This document shows, in pieces, positions 21,573 to 32,800 of a DNA stretch of 51,798 bases. The DNA is from Bigelowiella natans CCMP2755. Its lineage: Eukaryota > Cercozoa > Chlorarachniophyceae. The stretch is from positions 1-51,798 of the forward strand of contig ADNK01001920.1 in assembly GCA_000320545.1 (NCBI GenBank), read 5' to 3'. Below the pieces are notes generated by a model. That model did no database searches, was not told the origin of the DNA, and saw only the letters and a list, made by a program, of their open reading frames with translations. The translations under genes were made by a program, and so were the position numbers. Position 1 is the stretch's first letter; every line of letters begins with the position of its first letter.

Positions 21573-21658
21573 ATACCAGTTATGAGCGACAACAACACTG
21601 ACATCGGAGAGCTATCGTATGACTGCGCGAGGCATGCACAGGGAAGGGAGCGAGAGAG

Positions 21659-21704
<46 letters not shown>

Positions 21705-22344
21705 CCAACGTGAGAAGGACATCAAACACCTTCTGGACAGGGAGCATTGCACCCCTGGGATATTGGCCGATGCGAGACCCTCCTGTTTCCACCATCCAAC
21801 ACATTGATAATTACTATTTCTCCTTAGAGTTTATGGTTTCTCCCATCTAAGCTTCCATTTACTTCACGCGCGGCCTTTTGCGAATTGATCATCGAAACGT
21901 CTTTTCTCTATAGCTCGGTGTGCGTGCGTGTGTTTGTGTGTGTGTGTGAGTGTGTGTTCTTCAGCTCATAACACACGCCCAATCTAGGTGTGTCTTGTTG
22001 CTCGTAGTCGTCTGTTTTGCATTGTTCGTGATAGTACACATAATGATAAATCCACAAGATATATAACTCCTCACCAGCCAAAATGGGAGCCGGGTGGAAA
22101 TCGGGGTACATCACCGCTTTACTGCGATAAATGAACCTGCGTGCGAAGTGCATATATTGTAGTGCGCGTTTATAAATGGCTTGATAAGCATACAATTCAG
22201 CCGTTCCACTGGAAATCAGAGAACGTGTATTCAGTCTTCTTCTTCTTGTTGTTGTGTTGTGTTGTGCGGAGGGTGATCGTGTCGATCACTACTTGGCTTT
22301 CACTGGCCAACCCATCATTGGCAAAGTGCGCTTCCACAAGCCTG

Positions 22345-22348
<4 letters not shown>

Positions 22349-22386
<38 letters not shown>
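22349..22386. repeat. (TA)n microsatellites
   Basis: Long TA run; a second one lies at 22415-22440. Confidence 0.95.
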
Positions 22387-22391
<5 letters not shown>

Positions 22392-22412
22392 GTACAAAGA
22401 ACAAATCAACTA

Positions 22413-22443
<31 letters not shown>

Positions 22444-22478
22444 TTATTTATTTGCTGTTGTGGCAAATACTGACCAAG

Positions 22479-22540
22479 TTCTTCGAGAAACCATCTTGGA
22501 GCTGGGCTTCTTCCTAACCATAGTGCAGAATACCAATGCA
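22479..22540 (+). CDS. Isolated exon of a helical-repeat protein (SCAPER-like C-terminus?)
   Basis: Between an acceptor (gaccaag) and a donor (GCA|gtatca) the sequence reads VLRETILELGFFLTIVQNTN. It resembles the C-terminal helical region of SCAPER proteins ('LLxExIxxLGYFxxxNxxN'). A second open segment at about 24600-24690 (HRSIVKFSLDRGGSILERI) would fit the next part of that family, but I could not connect them in phase. The rest of such a gene is unresolved in this repeat-heavy stretch. Tentative. Confidence 0.3.
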
Positions 22541-22734
22541 GTATCAAGCACACACACACACACACACACACAGATACACACAGGCATACACACACGCATA
22601 CACACCGTTACCTACAAAAAACGGGAACGACGACTACGAGCAACAACACGCACCTAGATTAGTGATGAGGGAGACGTTCTTCTGCACCCATTCTTCCGAC
22701 ATCATCCTACGGTATCGTCGTTGTCAAAGGAGGA

Positions 22735-22783
22735 GGGACGCGATGAAAAATCAAGATCAGACGCGATGAAAAATCAAGATCAG
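22735..22783. repeat. Tandem duplication of a 23-bp unit
   Basis: GACGCGATGAAAAATCAAGA-type unit occurs twice back to back, identical by eye. Confidence 0.85.
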
Positions 22784-22817
22784 AGTGCGTTCCAGATAGA
22801 GTGCAGATATCAGCGCT

Positions 22818-22912
22818 AATCCTCCTCCTCCTCCTCCTCCTCCTCCTCCTACTACTACTACAGCAGCAGCAGCAGCAGCACATAGTACAGAGACGTCGTA
22901 CTTGTCATAAAC
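22818..22912. repeat. Composite repeat copy B
   Basis: Second copy of the CTC-CTA-CAG composite plus the CACATAGTACAGAGACGTCG flank, about 90 percent like copy A at 21479-21572. Confidence 0.8.
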
Positions 22913-23049
22913 TAGGGCCAGCTTAGGAAGGACGTCGATAACAAAGTGCTGTATGAACAACACACACACGCACACACCCATTAATCAAATGTTTGGCTGA
23001 TTTTAGCATGTGTGCACAGCGTAGAGCGCGAGAGTGAGAGGGGGGGGAT

Positions 23050-23053
<4 letters not shown>

Positions 23054-23112
<59 letters not shown>
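23054..23112. repeat. (TA)n-(TG)n compound microsatellite
   Basis: TA run directly followed by a TG run. No coding context. Confidence 0.95.
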
Positions 23113-23117
<5 letters not shown>

Positions 23118-23751
23118 GGATGTAATCCAGAGAGGCAAGTGTGCGGTGAGCAGCGACCTGAAACGCAGTTGCTCCCCACCCTCCCACAGCCACCGCATAA
23201 CTTTTCAGGATTACAGAGGGTGGGGAGGACAAACACCAGGAAGGACCGAGATAGTAGGTATGAGATCAGATTAAGAGAAAGAGAGAGAGGGGGAGGGAGA
23301 GCAGAGACCATATCGTTTCACCATTACCGCTTCTACTAGCACAAAATAAACACGTTATCACTGGTTACTGAGAATGCGTTTATACACGCAGATCTGGTTG
23401 GTTTGTTGTACTCATCATCATCATCCTCATCATCACAACAACAACAACAACAACATCACCATGAGCGCCATCACCACTCTTACTCTCCCACTACTCGTGT
23501 TGATACCCAATATCCTTGTGCTGAATCCCAGGTGCAGTCTTCTCGTAGACGCCTGGAATATGATGTCGGGTGGTTGGTACGATGATAGCAGCCATCATGC
23601 CAACTGCTTTCTCATTCCCCTCGCCCCCCCTCCCCACCCTGTTGTCTTACGTGGGTATCCATTCCACCATCGAGACATCGAATAAAAGTATTTGTCCTTT
23701 GATCGCAGGGCAGGACCGAAGATGCCGTTATCACCTAAGTGTGCCGGTGAT

Positions 23752-23860
23752 ATTGCATGGTGATGATGCATGGTGATATTGCATGGTGATGATGCATGGT
23801 GATGATGCATAGTGATGATGTTGATGACGATGATGATGGTGGTGGTGGTGGTGGTGAGGC
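23752..23860. repeat. GATGATGCATGGT minisatellite and GGT tract
   Basis: Units of GCATGGTGAT(GAT/ATT) repeat about five times and run into a (GAT)/(GGT) tract. Further TA-rich sequence follows at 23931-24160. Confidence 0.8.
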
Positions 23861-24070
23861 GCCGGTGGAACACACAAAGACACACACACACGCACGCGCG
23901 CGCGCGCGACACAAACACATCCACATACCCTATATATATAGTGTTTTATATATATCGTATATTTTGTATTTCACACTCGCCGACCCGCAATGTAACCCGC
24001 GCGCGCGCCCTATATATATATATATCTCAGTATAAACCCTCCCCCAAAAATATATTTAAATAATATATAT

Positions 24071-24111
<41 letters not shown>

Positions 24112-25135
24112 TATACACATATATAATATTTTATTACATTTATATTCATAAATATATAATTTATTGGTGTACCGATGAAGCCTTGTTCAATCCGCAGCAC
24201 GTAGGCTTTACTGAAATGAGGGAACCTGCATTAGGGTTAGAAATCATCACCAGATAACACTGACTGCTCCGCGACGCTTTCTTCCTCGCAGACAAATGAT
24301 GGGGGGGCGGGAAGGGGAGGAGGAAGGAGAAAACGGGATTTGGTATCGAAAAGCATTATGACATCAGCCGTAAATGTGCACGATAGGTGGTGGTGGTGGT
24401 GGCGGGGAGGAGATGCTCACCAACCAAATTGAATGTCAAATGTGGTCAAGCGGTCACACATGTTCAGGCAGTGTATACCAAATAGTATAGTTCATTTGCA
24501 ATAGGAAATAAATCATCTAGGTGTCCCCTTCACAGCATGATCATCATCTTCATCATCAGCAGCGTCATCATCATCATCAGCAACAGCAGCAGCATCAATT
24601 TGCTACAAGACCATAGATCCATCGTGAAGTTCTCTTTAGATCGGGGAGGATCGATCTTAGAGCGGATAAGAGGAGTTGATGCCAGTAGGTGCTGCTGCGG
24701 TACGTCTTCGAGCTTATCTGTGAGCCATGAAGATGATAAATGATAATAACAATGATGATGATAACGATTCTCACACCCCTCCCACCAAGACCCCTCCCCG
24801 CCTCTCCCTTCCCCATCACATTACTGTACCTATTTTTCTAGGTTTTGATTTTAAGAATTCGTCTTCGGTAATGAGGTCGGTCGGTTGAGGCCTGTTTGAA
24901 AGGAGATATAACCAATCGTCAGGGAGGATGGGAGGGGGGGGGTAAGATATATGGCTCGTATTTCCTGTAAATATGAGATGCAAAGGCGACATGCGCTTAA
25001 TCATCCGCACTGCTTTACCGTTCTGAAATCCACGGTGATAAATCAAAGGGTTCCCATGCCGTCTTATTTAGCATTTGCTGTGAAATGGCGTGGCAGAGGA
25101 GCAATCAAAAGATAATATCTACACATGAGCACTCA

Positions 25136-25797
25136 TCAAGTTTCGAGTACCGTCGGCTCTCCAAACCCTTCTTCCTCTATTTCTGGTGTCGTTGCTCCTG
25201 GACCTTCGTCTTCACTCGGGTCAAAGAACCTTCCGACTTCCGAGGAGAGGACGATGCCCCGACCTCGCGGCATGGAAGCCCTTCCATCTGAATCGCCCTT
25301 GAGCTATTAATGCATAGGAACGAACGACTCAGAGAGGGAGAAGATAAGCAGCCATAGAATGCAAACTGTGCAATAGCATAAGCTTTAAGCCTCCACTCTC
25401 CCCAACCTGTGAAAATTGCGTCTCCCAAACACAGCAGATTCTTCTAATATAAAACCTGAAGCTCGCTGAAGATGACGATGACACAAAGAGCGGATGCTAC
25501 CAATAGCACGGCTGTACGAATGTTGGGATTGTGAATCCCTACCAGCGTCTGCATGTTCTCTTTAAATTCGCTAGCCTCAAGGGCCAGAGCATAACAGACG
25601 ACCAACAGCGAGTTCTCCACGTCGAGGGTGAGGGAGGCAGAACATCCGGGAGACGACGAAATCTGCTTGGCCGCGTTCCGAAGTGAGCTGTTCCATAAAC
25701 CCCCGGCAGTACAGAACGAACAACGGATAATCCCCGGTACTACTACTTCCTCACTAAATGACAGAATGATGACATCGAGCCGATAAAAGAACCACAA
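25136..25797 (-). CDS. Membrane protein of unknown function
   Basis: Two phase-0 exons on the minus strand: 25456-25797 and 25136-25297 (CAG|gttttat, ctcaag|GGC). The first ends with one clear hydrophobic helix (IRTAVLLVASALCVIVIFSEL) preceded by an amphipathic, acidic stretch. The second is a hydrophilic, acidic tail (RFFDPSEDEGPGATTPEIEE) that ends VLET-TGA. Exon 1 may start with Met at 25797, or instead at an acceptor at 25687 with more exons to the right. No family recognised. It is divergent from the rightward gene start at 25828. Confidence 0.5.
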
Positions 25798-25827
25798 ACA
25801 CCTGCGACGACCTACGACTTCTCTTTT

Positions 25828-26214
25828 ATGGCTTCTGCGAGTTTCTCGCCCAAATGGCCAGCGAAGCTGCAGGTAAACCTTCTCGGCAGGACGTTTGGTC
25901 TAACGGAGTGCCACAAGTACCGAGAGAAACCGAGCGAGGAGAAAAAGTGGCTCCCGAATTCATCCGTTGGACGAGAGCAGCAGCACATTTGTTAACAAAA
26001 ACTTCATGCAATATCTTGCAAGCGGCAACAAATTTGAGAAGTCTTTTGTCCGTGTTGAAGTGTTGAATGCTTAAAACAAACTTATTACTCTCTTCCTAAA
26101 ATCTTACCACAACTGTGCCTCAGTGGCATGAGATTGTGTATGGCGACATCCTCATGATTTTGACGTTGGCAAGTTTTATGAGATATGCGCGACCGCTCAT
26201 TCCACTACTCGTGG
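25828..26214 (+). CDS. 5' part of a membrane-protein gene, unknown
   Basis: Exon 1 at 25828-25872 (MASASFSPKWPAKLQ, donor CAG|gtaaac) and exon 2 at 26124-26214 (acceptor gcctcag, WHEIVYGDILMILTLASFMR, donor GTGG|gtacgc) join in phase 0. Exon 2 carries a hydrophobic helix. The next exon, which must start in phase 1, was not found. I tested a join to the glucan synthase gene at 27429 and the phases fail. An alternative reading of the same start region is an open frame from 25854. Confidence 0.3.
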
Positions 26215-27428
26215 GTACGCGGCTGGACACGAGGCCTCTTCTTGCTTTTTGCTGCATGCGGTTTAACGTACAGAAATCGGATTGGAAGTAAGACACGAGC
26301 TGATCATGTGAATGACTTTTTGTTCGCTATGATGCGATTTCTTCCCTGAGACTAAATCACAAACCTATTTTAGATGTAAAATCAGGTAATTTTATGAAAT
26401 TTCTAAGCAAAGCGTTGCATTTTGCGTTCTGAAGACATTTGCTAGATTTCCCGTTAAATTCACCTCGTTTCGGAAAGGAGAGACTGGTCTCCTTCTCCTG
26501 TACGCGTATCCCAAACGGCCCTGTCCAGACATATCAAACGCCAGCTGACTCGAAGGTCTATTCTTTTAGGCTATATTCTTATATTGCGTCTAAATATTTT
26601 TCGTGTCGTATTTATAAATATCCGTCTGACCGCCAATTTTTTGTCTCAACAGTCTACTGGAATGTCTCGTGGGTTTCAGCCTTCCAATATTCATCCAACT
26701 GCCGTCCAGAATAGCCGAAAGTGGGCTAAATGATGAGTTAGATTTTGCACTAAAAATAGAAATATTAATCAGTCTCGATGAAAAAAGGGAATTATTTTTG
26801 CTAATTTAATATTTTGTTCAATATTTCTTGCTATGAATATAATTTTCAAACAAGGGATTCGTCTCCTATACCCTGCCCACACCTCGCTCCCTTTTTAGGA
26901 TAAGGGTGTAGATAGACATCTTTCAGAGGGCTACTCAGGAGGTATCACTAAAACTATAGAAACTTAAAACAACGCAATATTTTCTGTTGGTTCAAACCCG
27001 GTCCTTGCCTTGTCCTTGTTTTTCACTGACAAGCAATAACGGAGTATTCTCATGCTTTCTGGAAAAGTGTATTTAATTACGGAACTAGAATCTTCGGTTG
27101 AAGTAGTGGACACTCTCCTACTGATGGGCGTTAGTCAAATAACACACCACTAAATGGAGGAGGCTTATAACATTGACATGGTTGCAAGAGTAGCCTCCTC
27201 ATGGCCGCAAGCATTTGGGCAATTTCCCCTTGCGCAAAGCGGGAACGTTCAGTGCGATGGGAAGCCGTCCCTTCTTTTTCATTTTCACTGTTTCATATAA
27301 AGTCGTACGCCATATCGTTCAGAGCCCCTCAACGAGGCTACTAATGTAGCCTCCGATTCCTTCATTTCATTCATGGTATACCCTATCGTCAGGCTTGGAA
27401 AGGACCTCGCTGAAAGCATCGTCTTAAG
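26215..27428. other. AT-rich stretch without resolved exons
   Basis: About 1.2 kb, more AT-rich than its surroundings. I found no exon with a convincing protein and splice borders. Remaining exons of the 25828 gene or the 5' UTR of the glucan synthase gene may lie here. Confidence 0.4.
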
Positions 27429-29777
27429 ATGGTGCTGGTATCTACCCCCAATGATTTCCGCCAATCCTATTTTCCCCTTGCCGGCGCGATGATAGGGTCA
27501 ATTCTGACGCTGCTCGGAGGTCGATTTCCGCGTTTGTGGAACTCCATAGTCGGATGTGGAGTGGGATGGGCAGGAATGATGTGGTTCGTGTCCTTCGACA
27601 CGACCTGGGATCAAGTTCCCATTGTCCTGTCGCTTCTCGGTAGCGTTGTAGGAGCATTGCTCGCACTTGTAATGGGGCCCACATGCAGTGGAATCACCAT
27701 TGGGTAAGCAATAGTCGATTGTGGCTGAGCACCTGGCTTTGCGCTCTTAGATAGATTTATAAATGTTATGGCGATTTCCACCTCCATGGTTCTTTTTTTT
27801 GTGGAAATAGCGTTTTGCAGTTGCACAGTTTGATTGTGTCCCCCGTTTCTTGCAGATACTGTGCTGCTATACTTGTGATCCTGCTGACGAACGAGCAAGT
27901 CTTCACCATCAACACCTTCGACGAAGCTGCGATATTCATCATCGTAATGTGCATGGTGAGTTGCATTTCACTTGCAGACAGAAACACGCGAACCGTGTCA
28001 TATGCGCTTGCTGGCTGCTGGCCACGTCGTTTATCACTCATTGCCTACTTGTCTCCCAGGCGGGGCTAGTATACAGTCTGTACAGACCCAAGAGCTCGCT
28101 TCTATTCGGTAGGTCCCTCTGCTGCTCAATCACCGTTTTTCTTCTACTTTCTGCTGAACGTCGCGTCGCTAGTTGGGGCGTTTATTTTATGATGAGAAGA
28201 AGAGTGATCCGAGATAGGAGATGCGAGAGAACGAGAGGGTGTTGATATGATGGTGATGTAATCGTTGGGCGCCTCTCTTGTAACCAGGGTCCACAATATC
28301 CGGGGCGTTGCTCAGTACTACCTGCATCGACGTCTACGGCAGCCAGAATTTCTACAGGATTTCGACTATGTTTACCATCTTCAAGTCCCCAGGGGTGCGT
28401 AAAGAAAGCACAATCAACATTGAGAGAATCAACCACCTCTGCCATCATTTCTCTCATCTGCTCCGCCACTCTTTCCAATCATCTTGAAGTCATATAAGTA
28501 GCTAACCGCGCAGTTTCCCTCCCCCTTTTTCCTATCCGCCTCTTTTAGGTCCGGCTTCCACGCACATGCGACATGAGCTGCTTCTACATGATGATTTTCT
28601 GGGGGCTGCTCAGCATCCTCGGAGTCGCCGTCCAATCGTTGTCGCTGTACCTGGTAGCATCATGAATCGTCAATCCCTGCTCCTGCATCTATCTCTCTCA
28701 TCGTGGCGCGGCGTGGCGTGATGTCCTTGCGCGGTTCCGCATCCATTTAGCCTTTGCCCCGCACTATTTTTAACTGAGCCCGCTTTTGCTGCTTTGTTGC
28801 AAGGCTCCGGTGGAGGAGGATGAATATGAGAGCATACCCGAAGCTCAAGGTGGTGTGTGGTTATCCCCCCAATCGAAAAACTAATGACGACTATGTCTTT
28901 CTTTCGCACTGTATAGACCCCTCACTGAAACGCTATTGCACTGCATTGAATAGTCCCCAATACCACAGAATGCATCTCTCCACCCCTTCTCGTCCTTGAT
29001 AATAAAAACAATAATTCTCCAGATGAAGATGATATATCATTGTTATTCCCAGGTGCAGTGTGGGCTCCTATGGGCAATAGATCCAACCAGTCAAATCTCA
29101 CCCGCGAGGAGCAATCCTTTGCCAACTTCAACTCCTTCGGGGCCTCCTCCTCATCCGGAGAACTTGGCAAGGGAGAAGCAACCCACAACTACCTATCTCA
29201 AGACGACATGCCCGCCACCATGCGCTCGCTCTCGACCAAACTCAGCGCGCAGTTCAATAAGCTGCAGAAGCAATTCGGGTGGGCACGGAGCGGATAGGGG
29301 GAGATGGGGGGGGGGGGGAGAGAGAGAGAGAGAGAAAAGTTTGTTGCTTAGGCTTGAGGGGGGGGGGGGTTGGATGTAGATGTTTCTGAGTGAGTAGGGT
29401 TTTAATGTATTTCCTTTTTTTTGCCTACATTTGCCGCAAATTCGTCGTCAAGCAACTGATTCGTCTCTCCCTCCCACCACCCCTGCCCCACCCCCTTTTA
29501 TCCTACAGGTTTCAGCTGAGCAACAAGCGCAACCAGCATGAGCATTTGGTAATGCTTATCTCAAACGCCATGTCCCGCATTCAGCTTGAGGCGGACCTCG
29601 ATCCGAGCCAAGAGTAAGTTTTCCACCACATCAAGCAGTTTTCTCCCCTACATATCACAGTTCCGCGACAACTTTCGCTCACAAATCCGCGCCGTTGAAT
29701 GCCCGTGCTTTTTAAGATGAAGTCGACCCTGACCTCTCTCCCCGCCCCCTAAAAATACCATTCGTCTGCACGCCCCA

Positions 29778-29812
<35 letters not shown>

Positions 29813-32800
29813 CTCATAACTGCCATTCGTCGTTAGGCTGACCATGGAAGAGATCGAGACGCTCGCCATGAAGCGAGTCCACGACAAGTTGTACGAAAAC
29901 TACCTCAAGTGGTGCCTCCACCTCGAGCGCACGGAGGTCTACACGCGCAGCCAGGGGTCCCCGGAGGGCCGCGTCCTCATGGAGAACATGGCGCTCATCA
30001 TGATGATCTGGGGGGAGGCCGCCACGATGCGGCACGTCCCCGAGTCGCTGTGCTACATCACGCACAACATGCTCAGGGAGCTCCGCACCAAGCGCGTGAG
30101 CTACAACCGGGAGCCCGGCAGCTTCCTCGCCTACGTGATCCGCCCGATGTACAACGTGCTGCGCTCCGACAACCGGGACATCTACACGAAGCGGCGGAAC
30201 TACGACGATATCAACGAGTTCTTCTGGACGCAGCAGTGCTTCGACTACTCGTACTGCGAGGCGGAGTACGCGCCCGGCACCAACGACGGCGACTCGAAGG
30301 AGGCCGAGCGGTCCATCGCGGTCGGCCTCTCCAACGCCGAGAAGACGTACATCGAGACGCGGTCCTGGTGGCACCTCGTCACCACCTTCTACCCGCTGAT
30401 CCTGTTCTACGTCGTCAGCTTCCACTTCCTCGTGTGCCTAGCCTGGGTGCTGCACCGCGACGCCAAGGGCCTGCACAACCACACCCTGAGCAACGTCACG
30501 ATGGTGTCCTTCGTGGTCACGATGTCGATCGCGCTGCTGGTGAGGGAGTTCCTGGAGCTCTACATCCGGAAGGGGAAGGACCTCCCCAACTACTCGCGCT
30601 CGGGGTCAATCTTCCGCATCTGCGTCAAGCTCACGTTCGCTCTCGCCATCAGCTTCTACTACTACCGGATGCTGTTCTGCACCGGGGACCAATGCAGCGA
30701 CGCGTGGCTTAAATACAGCGTGATCTCCTGCGCCTTCCTCCTCCCCCTCGCCGGGCAGATTCTGACCCTGATGTTCCCGATCGCGGCGCGCTGGGGAAAT
30801 CAGCTCCTCACCTCGCGCTCCTGCCTCTGGATCACGAAGCTGTGGTGGCCCAACATGGAGCAGTACATCGGCAGGGACACCAGTGAGAGCGACGGAGACT
30901 ACTTCCAGTACCAGCTATTCTGGGTGCTGCTGCTGGCGTGGAAGATGCTCATCAGCTACAACTTCCAGGTTGTGCCGTGCATCAACCCCACCCTCTGGAT
31001 ATGGGGGCAGGTCCACTTCTTCTCCCTGCCCACCCGAATCGCCTGCATCGTCGTGACATGGGTGCCGTTTTTCATCGTGTACATGTTCGATATGTACATC
31101 TGGTACGCCGTGTGGCAAGGGCTGGCGGGGCTCGTCGTGGGCATGCGCAACCGCGTTGGCCAAATCCACCAGTTCTCGCTCGTCCCGGCGCTCTTCTCCG
31201 ACTTCCCCGCCGAGATGGGGGAAAAGCTGTTCCAGACGCGCAAGCCTGAGCCGCTCATGCAGCCGAACCTGAGCATCGCTGACAAGGGAGGCAAGCCCAA
31301 CGATTTCGCCGACGGGCTGCAGCTCGAATCGACGACCCTCACCTCGTACGGGTCCATCGAGGACGACGAGATCGTGAGCAAGATGCACCAAAACCGGGAG
31401 CGCTTTCGCGTGATCTGGAACGAGATGATCTACGACCTGCGCGCCACGGACCTGATGTCCAACTCCGAGCAGTTCGTCTTCGAGTTCCGGCAGATTGAGT
31501 TCGGTAAGCTAAGCACCTTCCAGACCCCGCTCTTCGTGTCCACCAGCTCCATCAACGCCTCCCTCCAGTTCGTCGCCGCCACGGCCGCGGCGTTCAAAAA
31601 CTCCATCGTCGGCCGGGAGGAGGAGCAGCACCTGGACAGCAAGTCCGCGGCCGTCATCGCGTCCTTCATCGAGTACTTCTCGCAAACCACACGCCGCGAG
31701 TCGGTGTCCGACCTCTGGAACCTCGCCATCACGCTCGTCCGCGCGCTCACCCCCTCCAAGGCCCACGAGGCGCTCGGCGTGTTCCAAAACATCATCGAGG
31801 GCATGGCCTACCCGCGCCGCGACAACCCGTACACCGTCCTGTTCCGCAACATCCACTTGCAGAAGGTGGCGGGGCTGAAGCCGAAGCTGCTGATGCTCGT
31901 CCGAGGCGCTCGCCTCGCCCGTGCTGCCTGGAAGAAATACCGCAAGAATAAGAGGACCCCCAGCAGCAACCACTCCGCCGCCTCCCGCTCATACAGCAGC
32001 AATTCTCCTTCAAAGGGGGGCAAGTACCTGAGCGTTTCGTCCTCATCTACGTCGGGTTCGGATATCCACAAGTCTCCCTCTCTTGGCACCCTCAAGCTCA
32101 AGGAGAAGCTGGACCAGGACCAGAACTTCTACCCCTCCACGCGCAGGAAGAAGTACCACCCGGACGTCGAGAAGCACATGGCCCTCCTCAAGGACCAGCT
32201 GCGAGCGCTCCTGAAGAGCATCGTCGGCCTCCTGTGCCAAAAGCAGGAGCCCGCGCGACAGCTGGACACTCACCTCGAGGAGGTGGTGGGCTTCGTGGAC
32301 GAGCGGTTCGGGTCCTCCGACGAGCACATGCGCCAACTCGACGACTTCCTGCTGTCACCGATGTGCGACGTGATCCTCAACTCCCTCTACACCTTCCTGA
32401 CCGTCTCCAACGAGTTCGTGCCGCAGAACACCTCGGCGCGCCGGCGCATCCTGTTCTTCTGCAACTCGCTCTTCATGGACATCCCGGGCGCCCCGCCGAT
32501 CGAGCAGATGCACAGCCTGAGCACCCTCACGCCCTTCTACTCGGAGGACGTGCTGTACTCGAAGGCCTACCTGCAGAACAAGACCGCGCAGGGGTTCTCC
32601 GTGCTGCTCTACCTGCAAACGGTGTACCCCTCCGAGTGGCAGAACTTCTGCGAGAGGATGGGGATCAAGACCGGGGACGCCTCCATCCTGGAGTGGGGCT
32701 CCCAGGAGCTCCAGATGGAGGTGCGCCTCTGGGCGACGAGGAGGGGCCAGACGCTCTTCCGCACAGTCGAGGGGATGATGATGTACGAGAAGGCGGTGCG

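Noticed and set aside
29814-31973. Other open frames on both strands inside the glucan synthase exon
   Set aside because: Same reason: shadows of a GC-rich coding exon whose own frame matches GT48 throughout.
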